A stretch of DNA of 46,336 nucleotides from Planctomycetaceae bacterium (GCA_012959465.1 DUDC01000001.1:1-46336); one strand, 5' to 3'. Counted from the stretch's first letter, positions 7,998 to 17,185 are shown. Notes: generated by a model from the letters alone, not told the origin. Numbers and translations: made by a program.

Positions 7998-9134
7998 TTG
8001 AGGATCTTACAAATTCGCTCTGAGTTTGAAGACAGCGGTCCCGGCACTCAGTCCCTGACGATCGCGCGCGAGTTGCGGTCGCGAGGTCACGAAGTAGATT
8101 TTCTGGCTTGCGGCGGAGCACTGCAAGACGAGATAGAGGAGGCGGGCTTCGCCTTTCATGTGGTGCCCGGATTTCGTGTTGGAGAGCGAGGTCCAATCAA
8201 TTCGGTAAAGGCGATCGCCGGTATCGCAAAAGTGCTTCGTGAACGGCAAGTGGAGTTGGTTCACGCCCACAACGCTACGTCCGTACAACTCACTTACTTT
8301 GCCTCGCTTCGGAATCGGAATCCGTTGCCACTCGTTCAGAGTGTTCGCGGTGTGGAACTTCGGAAGTGGTTCCAATGGCGAAATTGGATCTACAAGTTCT
8401 CTCCCGCTCGACTATTGGCGGTGAGCGAATTCACGCGGCAAACGCTGCTCGATTTTGGCGTTCCGCCAGACCGCGTTACGGTCACCTACAACGGTATTGA
8501 CCCAAAACGGTTCAATCCCGATACGGTCGACTCGACCAGGATCCGCAAGGAGTTTGACTTGCACGATCGAGTGGTGGTTGGACACATTGGAGCGATGAAT
8601 GGCTGTAAAGGGCAGGACGTTCTAGTTGAGGCAATTGCCTGCGTCAAAAAGCAATTTACTCACGTCGCCTGCTTGCTGGTCGGCGACGGACCGGCCCGGG
8701 AACACGTCGAATGCCGTGCCGCGGAACTGGGCGTATCGGATTGTGTTCACTTTGCTGGGATGCGATTCGAAAGCCCGGATTTTCATGCCTGTTTTGATAT
8801 CTACGCTCAACCGTCCGTACGAGGCGAGATGTTCCCCAACTCGATAATCGAAGCGATGGCGATGCGGACTCCTTGGATCGGCTCGGAAATCAGCGGATTG
8901 TCAGAAATGACCGCCGATGGAGAAGCCGGTTGGGTGACTTCACCGGGTGCCGTTGAGGCACTCGCGAACAACCTCGTCAAGCTCCTTGCCGATGAAGATC
9001 TACGACGGGCCCGCGGGCAACGCGCGCACGACGAAGTTCATCGTCGATTTACCATTCAACACGTCGTGTCGCGTATTGAAAGCGCCTACGAGCAGGCGTT
9101 GCAAGGTAAACTCGCTTCTCGTCGCGCTGCTTAG
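7998..9134 (+). CDS. Glycosyltransferase family 4
   Basis: A 378-residue GT-B glycosyltransferase. The N-terminal domain opens MRILQIRSEFEDSGPGTQSL, where a glycine-rich acceptor loop is expected, and ends with FSPARLLAVSEFTRQ and VTVTYNGIDPKRF, the usual inter-domain GT4 signature. The C-terminal donor domain has VVGHIGAMNGCKGQDVLVEA, LVGDGPAREH and PSVRGEMFPNSIIEAMAM, an E-x7-E-like donor motif. Translation probably starts at TTG 7998, with GGGAG six bases upstream. It is 28 bases after the polymerase and closes the polysaccharide operon, converging on the subtilase gene 25 bases away. It probably adds one sugar to the lipid-linked repeat; the linkage is unknown. Confidence 0.9.
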   Translation: MRILQIRSEFEDSGPGTQSLTIARELRSRGHEVDFLACGGALQDEIEEAGFAFHVVPGFRVGERGPINSVKAIAGIAKVLRERQVELVHAHNATSVQLTYFASLRNRNPLPLVQSVRGVELRKWFQWRNWIYKFSPARLLAVSEFTRQTLLDFGVPPDRVTVTYNGIDPKRFNPDTVDSTRIRKEFDLHDRVVVGHIGAMNGCKGQDVLVEAIACVKKQFTHVACLLVGDGPAREHVECRAAELGVSDCVHFAGMRFESPDFHACFDIYAQPSVRGEMFPNSIIEAMAMRTPWIGSEISGLSEMTADGEAGWVTSPGAVEALANNLVKLLADEDLRRARGQRAHDEVHRRFTIQHVVSRIESAYEQALQGKLASRRAA

Positions 9135-9159
9135 AGAAGGATGGCCGTCCGAACCAGGG

Positions 9160-12100
9160 TCAATCCCAGTCTCCCACCTGCTCGAAAATATAGTCGACTG
9201 CCTGAACTTCCGAGGTGGGGCTTTCATCATCTTGGCTCTCGGCAACGATGCGATAAAAGCCCGACAGACGTGCGTTTCCGGTCTGGTGCGTTAGTTGAAA
9301 CCAATCGCCCGTTCCAGCAACTGAGTCATCGGAATCGATATCGTAGATGAACGCTTCATCCGTACCTCCATTTTCGGAATGAACATCGACGTTGGAAAAC
9401 CCCTGCGCGAAGTGGTAGAACTCGCTGTTCTCACCACGGAAGAGCGAATAGCTGTTTGTGTAGTAGTACCGATCGTTACCGGCGGAATCGTAGAAGTAGG
9501 CGTTGTCAGTACCGCCGTTGGTTGAAATCGCGTACAACCGCTCAAACGATTCCGAGTAGTTGTAGAACGTTGTGTTCACGTCACGAAGAAGGCCATACGT
9601 CCCGGTGGCGTAGAACAGGTCATTGCCGGACGAGTCGTAGAAGTACGCCATGTCGAACCCGCCATTGTGAGCGAAAGCATAGTTGCGGTCGAAGCCATTG
9701 GCGTAGTTATAGAAGTTGTCGCTGGGCCCTCGCATCAAGCCATAATCGGGTGTGGCGTAAAAGCGATCGTCGCCGCTGGAGTCGTAGAAGTACGCCATGT
9801 CAAAACCACCGTTTTGAGCAAATGCGTAGTTGCCGGTGAAGCCTTGGGCATAATTGTAGAAGTTGTCGTTGGGTCCTCGCATCAGACCGTATGTTGCTGT
9901 CGCATAAAACCGATCGTTGCCGGACGAGTCATAGAAGAAGGCGTAGTCGGCACCGCCGTTCTGTGAGAACGCGTAGTTGCCGTCGAAGCCCTCGGCATAA
10001 TTGTAGAAATTATCGTTCGGGCCCAGCATCAGGCCGTAGTTTTCGGTGGAATAGAATCGGTCGTTGCCGCTGGAGTCATAGAAGTAAGCGTAGTCGGAAC
10101 CGCCGTTCTGCGAGAATGCGTAGTTGCCGTCAAAGCCCTCGGCATAATTGTAGAAATTATCGTTCGGGCCCCGCATCAGGCCGTATGTCTCGGTGGAATA
10201 GAATCGGTCGTTGCCGCTGGAGTCATAGAAGTAGGCGTAGTCGGTACCACCGTTCTGCGAGAATGCGTAGTTGCCGTCAAAGCCCTCGGCATAAATATAG
10301 AAATTATCGTTCGGACCCCGCATCAGACCATAGTTTTCGGTTGCGTAGAACCGATCGTTGCCGGACGAATCGTAGAAGTAGGCTAGGTCGATACCGCTGT
10401 TTTGTGAGTAGGCGAAAACACTGTCAAAGCCCTCTGCTCGATTGGCGTATCCAGCTTCAGTACTGCTCAGTTCGGCATAATCCCAGCCACTCTCGAATCT
10501 GTCGTCTTGGTTCGAATCGTAGAAGGTGGCAATGTCGTTGCCGGTTGAGGCGTGAGCGGTGACTTGGCCAAAACTATTGACTGTGAATTGAAATGAGCTG
10601 CCCGTGAGCTTGGCCGAAGCAGGTGTCGCGGTGAATTGTTCGTCCCCGCCCGTGTCGAAAAGATTCGCCACGTCATTCGCCCCACCGTTCATCGTGACAT
10701 TCGCGAATGCCGTTGCTGACAACGAGAATCCGGTCGAAGTCATCGTGATTTCGTTGGTGGACAGGGATGCCGCCTCGGCCGCGTTAGATCCGATCACCGT
10801 GAGACTATCAGTTCCCGTTCCGGCGTTGATGACAACGGTGGCGAACGCGCTCGCAGAGCTGGCGGTGTAGCTGACATCGTTAATAACAATCGTACGTTGC
10901 CCCACGTCCACGATGACGTTGTCGCCATTGCCTGTGCCGCTGACCAGAAAGCCATTCGATACTTGCTCGACTAGGTTAGTGAGACGCAAGGTCACGGCTT
11001 GGTTGTTACCCAAGGCCTCGACCGTAAACACGGTTCCCGCCGTCACGGTAACGTCCAACCGCTCCAGGTCTGTCGTTCCTGTACTGGAACCAAGCAGATT
11101 ACCACCCATGTCGCGAGCGATCAGGTCGACGTTGCCGTTTGCGTTAACGAACATCGCCTCGATCGTGAAGATCCCAGATTGCTGAGCGGTAACCTGGTAG
11201 AGAGTATTGTTGACCTGTTGGTTCGTCACGATTTGCTGGTCGATCGTGCCGAGATCGATCGCCGTGGCCTGCAGGTCGTACGACAGTGTGTAACGTCCGA
11301 TGCCGCCGCCGGTGTCGATGGAAAAAGTGTAGTCTTGGCCCGCCGCCACATCAAACGAGAAGGTGCCGTCGTCCCACTGGCCATTGCCCCCGACCAGGAC
11401 TAGGTTGGCATCGAGAGCGTGCGTTTGATCGACCGAGATCGACATTTGACCAGTCGTGTCCGCAGTGAAGGTGAAGAAGTCGACGTCGTTTAGAGTGCCG
11501 ACAATCCCATCGGTTTGGGCAAGAGATGAAGTGGTGCCCAGGTCGTGTGCATCCACTGCGATAGAACCAAAATCGTCGCTTGGCATTAAGGCCGCAAAGG
11601 CCGCTTCGAGATTGATGCTGTGATAGTTCGCGGCCGTCGCCGTATCGTAGATGATGTCCGCCGTATTGTAGAGGACATCGTAGATGTCGTCCTGGGTGAT
11701 GTTCGATTGGCCGACAAACTCCATCGCCTCTCGAACGAGTACGGAAGCGCCAGCAACATAAGGTGCGGCCATGCTGGTCCCGGATGCTGATGCGACGTCC
11801 GTAGGGTTGCCGTCGCTACCAAACAAATGGTCGGGAACAGTACTGGCGATTTGCTCGCCCGGAGCCGCGAGAACTCGGGAGTTACGTTGACTGAAGTAGC
11901 TGATATTGCCATCCGATCCGACGCTGGCAACCGGCACGACGTAGGAACTGGCAGCCGGGTAGGATAGGCCCGGTGAGTTGTAGTCTGTAAAAGAATTGCC
12001 AGCGGCCACCGCGATGAAAACGCCGTCGGCTTCCAGCTGAGCAAACTCGTCTTCCAACATGGCCCAACTGGGCACGGTGTCCGCGTTCCAACTTGCACCG

Positions 12101-12666
12101 AGCGATAGATTGACAGTCGTAATCGGATTGGCATAGTCATTACGGTGATCGTGCACCCACTGAAGGGCACTCTCAACCCAGCTGAAAACCCCATTGCCGC
12201 TGTCATCAAATACTCGCAGTCCCACGAGATCAACGCCTGGAGCGACGCCCAAGTAGGTGGAATGGTCCGACGCGATGATGCCGGCGACATGCGTTCCGTG
12301 GTAACCCGATGGATCATCGTACGGGTCTGCATCATTTTCGGCGAAGTCGTACCCGCCGACAACGCGCATTCCTGCGCCGTATCCGCCACCCAGGTTTAGG
12401 TGGTCCCATGCGATTCCGGTGTCGATCACAGCGACCGTCTGCCCTGCCCCATTGAATCCAAACTGGTTGCGTACGGTCGTCAATCCAGTCTGGTTATGGG
12501 CGTCGTTCAACGACGGTGCCACCTCTTGAAACAGATCAACGCTTGGGGCTTGAATCTGTTGCCCAAGTGGGACGTCCGTAAGTCCCTGAGCTGAGAGCGC
12601 AAGTCTCTCTTCAAATCGTTCGAAATGAGTCAGTCGACGTGCGACGCGACGATTTGATCGACGCAT
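9160..12666 (-). CDS. Exported S8 (subtilisin-type) serine protease with C-terminal tandem repeats
   Basis: A giant secreted or surface protease of about 1168 residues. The basic N-terminus runs into FERFEERLALSA, a planctomycete-type export leader. The peptidase domain (about 70-340) has the triad Asp82 (AVIDTG), His123 (HGTHVAG) and Ser298 (SGTSMAAP). A PPC-like beta domain follows (about 375-465, NDVDFFTFTADTTG). A region of weak Ca-binding-like repeats leads into eight 49-residue repeats and a degenerate ninth at the end. I prefer ATG 12666, which has GGGGG five bases upstream; in-frame ATG 12687 and TTG 12690 lack one. It stands alone between glycan genes. Substrate and processing are unknown; the repeats probably form a stalk or binding surface. 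Confidence 0.92.
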   Translation of the reverse strand: MRRSNRRVARRLTHFERFEERLALSAQGLTDVPLGQQIQAPSVDLFQEVAPSLNDAHNQTGLTTVRNQFGFNGAGQTVAVIDTGIAWDHLNLGGGYGAGMRVVGGYDFAENDADPYDDPSGYHGTHVAGIIASDHSTYLGVAPGVDLVGLRVFDDSGNGVFSWVESALQWVHDHRNDYANPITTVNLSLGASWNADTVPSWAMLEDEFAQLEADGVFIAVAAGNSFTDYNSPGLSYPAASSYVVPVASVGSDGNISYFSQRNSRVLAAPGEQIASTVPDHLFGSDGNPTDVASASGTSMAAPYVAGASVLVREAMEFVGQSNITQDDIYDVLYNTADIIYDTATAANYHSINLEAAFAALMPSDDFGSIAVDAHDLGTTSSLAQTDGIVGTLNDVDFFTFTADTTGQMSISVDQTHALDANLVLVGGNGQWDDGTFSFDVAAGQDYTFSIDTGGGIGRYTLSYDLQATAIDLGTIDQQIVTNQQVNNTLYQVTAQQSGIFTIEAMFVNANGNVDLIARDMGGNLLGSSTGTTDLERLDVTVTAGTVFTVEALGNNQAVTLRLTNLVEQVSNGFLVSGTGNGDNVIVDVGQRTIVINDVSYTASSASAFATVVINAGTGTDSLTVIGSNAAEAASLSTNEITMTSTGFSLSATAFANVTMNGGANDVANLFDTGGDEQFTATPASAKLTGSSFQFTVNSFGQVTAHASTGNDIATFYDSNQDDRFESGWDYAELSSTEAGYANRAEGFDSVFAYSQNSGIDLAYFYDSSGNDRFYATENYGLMRGPNDNFYIYAEGFDGNYAFSQNGGTDYAYFYDSSGNDRFYSTETYGLMRGPNDNFYNYAEGFDGNYAFSQNGGSDYAYFYDSSGNDRFYSTENYGLMLGPNDNFYNYAEGFDGNYAFSQNGGADYAFFYDSSGNDRFYATATYGLMRGPNDNFYNYAQGFTGNYAFAQNGGFDMAYFYDSSGDDRFYATPDYGLMRGPSDNFYNYANGFDRNYAFAHNGGFDMAYFYDSSGNDLFYATGTYGLLRDVNTTFYNYSESFERLYAISTNGGTDNAYFYDSAGNDRYYYTNSYSLFRGENSEFYHFAQGFSNVDVHSENGGTDEAFIYDIDSDDSVAGTGDWFQLTHQTGNARLSGFYRIVAESQDDESPTSEVQAVDYIFEQVGDWD
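9361..10536 (-). repeat. Eight in-frame 147-bp coding repeats in the subtilase gene
   Basis: Eight consecutive units of exactly 147 bp (49 residues) begin, reading on the minus strand, at 10536, 10389, 10242, 10095, 9948, 9801, 9654 and 9507. Each starts with a consensus like DYAYFYDSSGNDRFY, then YGLMRGPNDNFYNYAEGF, then DGNYAFSQNGG. The central units are nearly identical: units starting at 10242 and 10095 differ at about nine of 147 bases by eye. The outer units are more diverged, and a ninth degenerate copy follows at 9360. This pattern suggests expansion by recombination or slippage from the middle of the array. Confidence 0.95.
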
Positions 12667-12986
12667 GACGTCCCCCAGTCGGTTCATCAAGGTGGCCGTA
12701 CAAAAGTTGTTTGAACCAGACGCAGGGAGACGTCAAATTCGCAGACTGGGGAGATGACCGAGATCCAACTCTGTCACTGGGAAACATACGTTAGTTTCTT
12801 GTCGCGGGGTGGAGAATTGCGCGGTGATCATCGAAACGCGGAAGCAACGTCAATTCCGCTGGCAAGTCGGCACGAGTTGGAGCATTTTTGTGATTTTGCA
12901 CCGATTCGAGTCATCGATTTCGATTGAATTTTCCGATGATAGTGGTTGTGAGGGACCGATTCTCAGCCGCCGCAAGGGACTGCGAC
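12667..12986. other. Divergent intergenic region (320 bp), no gene seen
   Basis: This spacer separates the divergently transcribed subtilase and methyltransferase-like genes, so it must hold promoters for both. I see no convincing -35/-10 pair and no strong hairpin. Open frames crossing it (for example a forward one from about 12809) lack ribosome sites and resemble no family. An extension of the methyltransferase-like frame back to ATG 12936 is possible but is not favoured. Confidence 0.5.
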
Positions 12987-13526
12987 GTGAAACAAAGCCA
13001 TTGGTTGCGATACATCTATCTAGCGTTTTTCTCGAAACTGGCGGCCGACAGACGGTTGTTTCGTAGGCTTCGACGATGGCAGCCTAGCCGTGTTGTTCAG
13101 ATTGGCTTGGGCACGGCCGAACGGGCCGAACGTCTGTTGGACGTTGTTGCACGTTTTGCTCCGAATTCCGTACATTTCACCGGCTTGGACCCGTTTGAAG
13201 CCGCTGGCCGTACGAGTCTCAAGGACTACTACCGACTACTGCAACGCGAAGGCGTGAAGATCAACTTGATTCCGGGCGATCCACACTCCGCTCTCGCACG
13301 GTCCGCCAACGTCCTGACCGAGACGGACCTACTTCTGATTGGAAAAAGCGCCAATGGGGATTCGCTGGATGCCGCCTGGTTTTATGTCCCGAGAATGCTG
13401 GCAAAGGGCGCAGTCGTGATCCGAGAAATTGTGGTCAGTGACCAGGAGACTTGTTGGGAACCGGTTGCCATCGAAGATATTTTCCAATGGGCTGACCAAC
13501 AAAGAGTGTTGCGACGCGCGGGGTAA
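12987..13526 (+). CDS. Class-I SAM-methyltransferase-like protein, planctomycete type
   Basis: A 179-residue protein with a Rossmann-like core. The basic N-terminus (KQSHWLRYIYLAFFSKLAADRRLFRRL) is followed by RVVQIGLGTAERAERLL, which resembles the SAM-binding motif I. Next come HFTGLDPFEA (motif II-like acidic end) and a later LLLIGKSANGDSLD strand. I chose GTG 12987 because AGGGA lies seven bases upstream; in-frame ATG 12936 and TTG 12924 would add 17 and 21 residues with no ribosome site. It has no obvious catalytic residues for a specific methyl acceptor, so enzyme activity is unproven. Its stop codon lies inside a 15-bp tandem repeat, so the last residues are encoded by the repeat. Confidence 0.6.
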   Translation: MKQSHWLRYIYLAFFSKLAADRRLFRRLRRWQPSRVVQIGLGTAERAERLLDVVARFAPNSVHFTGLDPFEAAGRTSLKDYYRLLQREGVKINLIPGDPHSALARSANVLTETDLLLIGKSANGDSLDAAWFYVPRMLAKGAVVIREIVVSDQETCWEPVAIEDIFQWADQQRVLRRAG

Positions 13527-13550
13527 AGCCGCGCGGGGTAAAGCCGCGCG
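13516..13550. repeat. Tandem 15-bp palindromic repeat (REP-like)
   Basis: GCGCGGGGTAAAGCC occurs twice in direct succession (13516-13530 and 13531-13545), followed by a partial third copy GCGCG. Each junction can fold as GCGCGG-loop-CCGCGC. The TAA stop of the methyltransferase-like gene (13524-13526) is supplied by the first copy, and a second in-frame TAA lies in the next one. It resembles the short palindromic elements scattered in planctomycete genomes, but copy number elsewhere cannot be judged here. Confidence 0.8.
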
Positions 13551-13656
13551 AAACACGCCGCGTTAGCGTCTGCTTCGACTCTGGATTCGTGTTTGTAGTG
13601 GCAGCAAACAAGTGATGTCGCGCCGCCAATCTTGAGACACACCGCTTCCACACGAT

Positions 13657-15000
13657 TTACGCCTTGACGATTTTCTCGCGGTGGTTTTTCACGTGTTGCG
13701 TCGCGTTGCGTGTGTCAATAATCAATGCGGCATGCCGCACGATTTCGTTCCAATCATACGCGGAATGATCCGTGGCGATTAGGATCGCATCCTGATCGGA
13801 CAGCCACGTCGGAGAGAGCTCGCTACTGGTCATGCCGTTCAGATCGTAGTGTCGCATCACGGGCAAGATGGGAATGTGCGGGTCGTTGTAGCTCAGTTCG
13901 GCCCCCCACTGCTCCAAAAGTTCCATCAGCTTGAAGGCTGGACTCTCTCGGGGATCGTCAACATCACGCTTGTAGGCGACACCCAGAATACCAATCCGGC
14001 TCCCTCGGACCGACTTGCCAGCGTCATTGAGTGCTTCGGTCAGGCGTGACACAACATATTGCGGCATCGACGTGTTGATCTCGCCGGCCAATTCGATGAA
14101 CTTGGTTGTCATGCCGTGTTGTCTGGCGACCCAGCTGAGATAGAACGGATCGATCGGAATGCAGTGGCCGCCAAGACCAGGCCCCGGATAAAATGGTTGA
14201 AATCCAAAAGGTTTCGTTTTTGCCGCATCAATCACCTCCCAAATGTCAATTCCCAGGCGATCAAACAACACTTTCAGTTCGTTGACCATCGCAATATTGA
14301 CGGAGCGATAGGTGTTCTCCAGAATTTTGCACGCCTCGGCGACTTCGCAACTGGACACGGAAACGGTGGAAACGACCGCCTGCCGATAGAGTGATTCGGC
14401 CAGCAGCAGACTCTGCGGTTCGGCACCTCCGACGACTTTGGGAATGAGGTCGGCCGAAAAATCGAGATTCCCGGGATCTTCCCGCTCGGGACTGTAGGCT
14501 AAGAAATACTCCTCACCCAATTTGAATGGCGTCTTGTCAAATATCGGCTGCAAGACGTCACGTGACGTACCGGGATACGTCGTGCTCTCGAGAACCACCA
14601 ATTGCCCTTTCCGCAGATTCTGGGCAATCGTTTCCGCTGTCGAGATCACGTACGTAAGATCCGGATCGCGACTGACTGTCAGCGGCGTCGGTACGCAGAT
14701 GAGGATCGCATCCGGTTCGGCCAAACGAGTCATATCGTCGGTGGGCACGAATTTCTCACTGTCGATCCAATCGCGAATCCATTCATCAGGTACGTGTTGA
14801 ATGTAGCTGCGACCGTTCTTCAGGCTATCGACTTTTTCGGTATCCACATCGAAGCCCATCGTCGTATACCCGGCATTGATGAATGCCCGAACCAACGGCA
14901 AGCCGACGTATCCGAGACCGACGATACCGACCTTGGTACGCTTTTCATCAAGCGCATCGAGGAATTCGCGAACGAAATGGGATTCAGGCAAAGCACTCAT
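13657..15000 (-). CDS. Nucleotide-sugar dehydrogenase (UDP-N-acetylhexosamine 6-dehydrogenase, WbpA type)
   Basis: A 447-residue NAD-dependent enzyme of the UDP-glucose/GDP-mannose dehydrogenase family, oxidising C6 of a UDP-sugar to a carboxylate in two steps. The N-terminal Rossmann motif is GIVGLGYVGLPLVRAF. CVPTPLTVSRDPDL and LESTTYPGTSRDVL follow, then the family block SCEVAEACKILENTYRSVN, and the catalytic cysteine lies in GPGLGGHCIPIDPFY. The C-terminal domain has ILGVAYKRDVDDPRESPA. The YSPEREDPGN and GGHCIPIDP pattern is closer to WbpA/WecC-type enzymes acting on N-acetyl sugars than to UDP-glucose dehydrogenase, but the substrate is inferred. It diverges from glmS, whose product feeds UDP-GlcNAc. 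Confidence 0.92.
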   Translation of the reverse strand: MSALPESHFVREFLDALDEKRTKVGIVGLGYVGLPLVRAFINAGYTTMGFDVDTEKVDSLKNGRSYIQHVPDEWIRDWIDSEKFVPTDDMTRLAEPDAILICVPTPLTVSRDPDLTYVISTAETIAQNLRKGQLVVLESTTYPGTSRDVLQPIFDKTPFKLGEEYFLAYSPEREDPGNLDFSADLIPKVVGGAEPQSLLLAESLYRQAVVSTVSVSSCEVAEACKILENTYRSVNIAMVNELKVLFDRLGIDIWEVIDAAKTKPFGFQPFYPGPGLGGHCIPIDPFYLSWVARQHGMTTKFIELAGEINTSMPQYVVSRLTEALNDAGKSVRGSRIGILGVAYKRDVDDPRESPAFKLMELLEQWGAELSYNDPHIPILPVMRHYDLNGMTSSELSPTWLSDQDAILIATDHSAYDWNEIVRHAALIIDTRNATQHVKNHREKIVKA

Positions 15001-15313
15001 GGAGCGACAAATGTCAAATGTGAGAGAAAAGGGGATTAGGTGGTTTGGGAGGTCTGATTGAATTCTCCAACCGCCGAAGATCTTTCCAGTCTAGCAGCCG
15101 TTTGTAAACAACCAACCTATAGTTTTCGTGTAACTAGCGTTCTATTCTCCGATCACTCGCAATCCCTTTGCGAAAAAAACGATCCCACCGGATAATCGCA
15201 ATTGAGGGTGAGTCGGTCAAACTGAGCTGTGATAAGCACACTTCTTTTGATACGATCCTCCCCCACTCGGAGTTTCAAGAAATCGGTGAAATCCCGAAGG
15301 AGCATTACTCGCC
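15001..15313. other. Divergent intergenic region between the dehydrogenase and glmS
   Basis: A 313-bp spacer with no credible gene. It carries a good forward promoter at 15168-15196 and, closer to glmS, an extended -10-like TTGATACGAT (TACGAT at 15251-15256). I looked for a glmS-ribozyme-like or other folded leader and saw none I could support. A reverse promoter for the dehydrogenase must also lie here but was not identified. Confidence 0.5.
15168..15196 (+). promoter_or_regulatory. Predicted sigma-70 promoter of glmS
   Basis: TTGCGA (15168-15173) and GATAAT (15191-15196) are separated by exactly 17 bases, close to the sigma-70 consensus. Transcription would start near 15203, giving a leader of about 110 bases before glmS. 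A second candidate, TACGAT with a TG extension at 15251-15256, would give a shorter leader. Confidence 0.5.
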
Positions 15314-17185
15314 ATGTGCGGAATTGTCGGATACATCGGGCCACGCGACACGGTCAGCATTCTACTCGAAGGTCTGCGTCGTCTGGAATATCGGGGCTAC
15401 GATAGCTCCGGGGTCGCCATGGTCAACGATTCTCGGCAGATCTCATTGCAGCGGTCGGTCGGGCGGGTTGACGCCCTGGCCCATAAGGTCGAGAGCACGA
15501 ATCTCGATGGAACAGTGGGGATTGGGCACACACGTTGGGCGACCCACGGCGCCGCGACGGAACCCAACGCCCACCCTCATGTTGGCGGCAATCAGGCCTT
15601 AGTCTTGGTCCACAATGGCGTTGTGGAGAACTATTTGCCACTTCGTCAAACGCTCGAGAATGACGGCGTTCGATTCCAGTCCGAAACAGACACGGAAGTG
15701 GTCGCACATCTTCTCGCCCGAGCTTTGGAAGAGCAAAAGCGCGAGCAAGCGGATCTACTCGAAGACCCCCGCGCGATGCTGCTGGCGGTAGTGAACTCGG
15801 CGATCTCTCAGTTGAGAGGCACCTATGGTCTAGCGATCATCTTTCGGGAGTATCCAGAGTATTTAATCGGCGCACGAATGGGCAGTCCACTGGTCATCGG
15901 AGTTGGCGACGGAGAGCACTTCATTGCCAGCGACGCGTCGACGTTGGCCGGCTATGCGGACCACATTGTCTATTTGGCGGATCACCAGACCGTGATCCTC
16001 ACCACGGACGAGCTGAGCATCAACCACCGCGAACAAGGCCACGTGCAACCCACCGTTGAGAGATTGGATATCGACGCTCAACAGGTGTCAACTGGCGGCT
16101 ACGAGCACTTCATGCTCAAAGAGATCTTTGAACAACCGACGACGATTGAGAACGCGATGCGAGGACGTCTGAGCGACGACGACGCGACCGCGGTATTCGG
16201 CGGGCTCAATCTCATGCCTCAACAACTGCGGAGCGTTCGTCGCATTATTCTGACGGCATGCGGCACCAGCTGGCATGCTGCACTTTATGGCGAGTACTTG
16301 ATAGAACAATGGGCGAGGATTCCGGTCGAAGTCGAATATGCCAGTGAACTCCGCTATAGTAATCCGCCAACCGACAATCACACTTTGGTTTTTGCAATTA
16401 CACAGAGTGGGGAAACAGCAGACACGCTGAGTGCATTGCGGGAAATGAAACGCAAAGGACACTCCACGCTCGCGCTCTGCAACGTGGTGGGTAGCAGTAT
16501 CGCTCAGGAAGCGGACGGTGGTGTCTTCCTGCACGCGGGTCCCGAGATCGGGGTCGCTTCCACAAAGGCCTATACTTCGCAGTGCATGGTCTTGGCAATG
16601 TTGGGTCTCTATTTTGGTCGCCTAAGCCACCTCGGTTTCGAGGCGGGTCAGCAGATCATCGAGTCGATGCGAAAACTGCCACAATTGACCAAGCAGGTGT
16701 TGGAGCAGACCGATCACATCAAAGAAATCGCCATCAAGTACCACGAGGCCAATAACTTCCTCTACCTCGGTCGACACTACAATTTCCCGACGGCCCTGGA
16801 AGGTGCGTTGAAGCTAAAAGAGATTAGCTACATCCACGCCGAAGGGTATCCGGCCGCCGAGATGAAACATGGACCGATTGCACTCGTGGACGCAAAGACG
16901 CCCAGTGTCTTTCTGACGCCACATGGGTTTGTCTACGAAAAAGTACTTGCCAACATGCAGGAAGTGAAGGCTCGCGGCGGACCGATTATTGCCATCTGTA
17001 CTGAAGATGACAACGACGTGTATCGAATCGCCGACGATGTGATTCATGTGCCGAAGATCGACGAAGAGCTGCAGCCGATTCTAAGCGTGATACCACTTCA
17101 GTTGCTGGCCTACCACATTGCCGTCCTCCGTGGTTGCGATGTGGATAAACCAAGAAACTTGGCGAAAAGTGTAACCGTGGAGTAG
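15314..17185 (+). CDS. glmS: Glutamine--fructose-6-phosphate aminotransferase (isomerising)
   Basis: This enzyme makes glucosamine-6-phosphate from fructose-6-phosphate and glutamine, the entry step to UDP-GlcNAc for peptidoglycan-like and surface glycans. The 623-residue protein starts MCGIVGYIG, so Cys2 is the glutaminase nucleophile, followed by RRLEYRGYDSSGVA, GHTRWATHG and HNGVVENY. Two SIS isomerase domains follow (LTACGTSWHAALYGEY and AITQSGETADTL; YLGRHYNFPTALEGALKLKEISYIH), and it ends NLAKSVTVE as usual. AAGGAG lies about 12 bases before ATG 15314. It is divergent from the dehydrogenase and upstream of an epimerase, consistent with supplying amino-sugar precursors locally. Confidence 0.98.
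   Translation: MCGIVGYIGPRDTVSILLEGLRRLEYRGYDSSGVAMVNDSRQISLQRSVGRVDALAHKVESTNLDGTVGIGHTRWATHGAATEPNAHPHVGGNQALVLVHNGVVENYLPLRQTLENDGVRFQSETDTEVVAHLLARALEEQKREQADLLEDPRAMLLAVVNSAISQLRGTYGLAIIFREYPEYLIGARMGSPLVIGVGDGEHFIASDASTLAGYADHIVYLADHQTVILTTDELSINHREQGHVQPTVERLDIDAQQVSTGGYEHFMLKEIFEQPTTIENAMRGRLSDDDATAVFGGLNLMPQQLRSVRRIILTACGTSWHAALYGEYLIEQWARIPVEVEYASELRYSNPPTDNHTLVFAITQSGETADTLSALREMKRKGHSTLALCNVVGSSIAQEADGGVFLHAGPEIGVASTKAYTSQCMVLAMLGLYFGRLSHLGFEAGQQIIESMRKLPQLTKQVLEQTDHIKEIAIKYHEANNFLYLGRHYNFPTALEGALKLKEISYIHAEGYPAAEMKHGPIALVDAKTPSVFLTPHGFVYEKVLANMQEVKARGGPIIAICTEDDNDVYRIADDVIHVPKIDEELQPILSVIPLQLLAYHIAVLRGCDVDKPRNLAKSVTVE

Noticed and set aside
9361-10536. Possible CRISPR array from the regular repeats
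   Set aside because: The repeats are 147 bp, have no spacers and are translated in frame.
9456-10562. Long forward frames opposite the repeat array, rich in Arg, Ser and Cys
   Set aside because: They are mirror images of the subtilase repeats, with a composition typical of antisense frames and no ribosome site.
15060-15313. A glmS ribozyme or other riboswitch before glmS
   Set aside because: No conserved core could be recognised.
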